From JAHEJX01 sp041605955 (GTDB lineage: Bacteria; Actinomycetota; Acidimicrobiia; Spongiisociales; UBA5794), in the NCBI GenBank assembly GCA_041605955.1, contig JBFIXI010000014.1, positions 1 to 61,074 on the forward strand: a stretch of 61,074 nucleotides of DNA, given 5' to 3'. Below are positions 60,824-61,074 of this stretch, piece by piece. The notes under the pieces were generated by a model that ran no database searches, was not told the origin of the DNA, and saw nothing but the letters and a program-made list of their open reading frames with translations. The position numbers and the translations under genes were made by a program. Each line of letters starts with the position of its first letter. Positions within the stretch are counted from its first letter, which is position 1.

Positions 60824-61074
60824 AGGTGGGTCCCCCCCGGAGGGGGAAGGTCCCTCCAGCCCAGGTGAGTCCCCCCGGAGGCGGGAAGGTCCCTCCAGCC
60901 CAGGTGAGTCCCCCCGGAGGCGGGAAGGTCCCTCCAGCCCAGGTGGGCCCCCGGAGGCGGGAAGGTCCCTCCAGCCCAGGTGGGTCCCCCCGGAGGCGGG
61001 AAGGTCCCTCCAGCCCAGGTGGGTCCCCCCGGAGGCGGGAAGGTCCCTCCAGCCCAGGTGGGTCCCCCCGGAGG
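60824..61074. repeat. 39-bp tandem repeat array at right edge
   Basis: Six units and a partial seventh cut by the window end: 60824-60862, 60863-60901, 60902-60940, 60941-60977 (37 bp, two bases lost), 60978-61016, 61017-61055 and 61056-61074. The unit begins aggtgggtccccccggaggc and ends ggtccctccagccc. There are no spacers, so it is not a CRISPR. The same core occurs once at 138-171. Confidence 0.95.

Noticed and set aside
60824..61074. Possible CRISPR array at the right end
   Set aside because: Units of 39 bp are directly adjacent with no unique spacers and no cas genes; it is a plain tandem repeat.
1..61074. Prophage, integrative element or insertion sequence
   Set aside because: No integrase, transposase, phage structural gene or target-site duplication was found; gene content is mostly core metabolism.

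Overview
The window is GC-rich, densely packed bacterial chromosome with housekeeping genes in short operons, many GTG starts, frequent 4-bp GTGA/ATGA stop-start overlaps, and Thr-rich lipoproteins. The arg cluster with an internal argR, the dUMP-type dcd beside tRNA-Gly, the actinobacterial-looking MacB/FtsX exporter and the C+ form of ribosomal protein S18 all suggest Actinomycetota. Acidimicrobiia is my best guess but is inference. I see no integrase, transposase, phage gene or CRISPR array.

Layout. 1-293: GC-rich palindromic repeats. 0.26-3.3 kb: ECF sigma factor followed by a membrane kelch/beta-propeller protein. 3.4-9.7 kb: thrB, a CDF metal transporter, an ABC-2 exporter, a peptidase E homologue, a PhzF isomerase, tRNA-Gly(CCC) and dcd. 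9.7-17.2 kb: a four-gene minus-strand unit of giant FtsX permease, two ABC ATPases and a membrane patatin phospholipase. 17.3-23.4 kb: orphan peptide-type ABC ATPase, a candidate structured RNA with a strong terminator, acetyltransferases, a truncated ABC ATPase, a CsbD-like protein, a CPBP protease, a 30-aa small ORF and an AlkZ-like glycosylase. 23.4-26.8 kb: rpsF-ssb-rpsR-rplI and dnaB. 26.9-41.2 kb: accessory metabolism and envelope genes (DUF192, panB, acyltransferase, PPOX, FMN reductase, VanW, endonuclease IV, pyrE, MFS). 41.4-45.3 kb: glycine betaine-type ABC importer with a fused double permease. 45.3-51.4 kb: META lipoprotein, sulfotransferase plus class IV aminotransferase, uppS-like gene, xylA, hemolysin III. 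52-58.3 kb: argCJB-argR-argGH with an ArgR-type promoter, lacking argD and argF. 58.4-60.7 kb: cupredoxin-like lipoprotein and polytopic membrane protein operon. 60.8-61.07 kb: a 39-bp tandem array whose core also occurs at the left edge.

The items most worth pursuing are: the patatin-MacB unit, including an ATPase with an AbrB-like tail; the overlapping sulfotransferase-aminotransferase pair; an FMN reductase fused to a degenerate receiver-like domain and lacking a canonical start; the three-way-junction RNA candidate at 18.63-18.75 kb; the small ORF with a hairpin over its ribosome binding site; and the shared repeats at both window ends. All functional calls come from reading motifs by eye; no database search was run.
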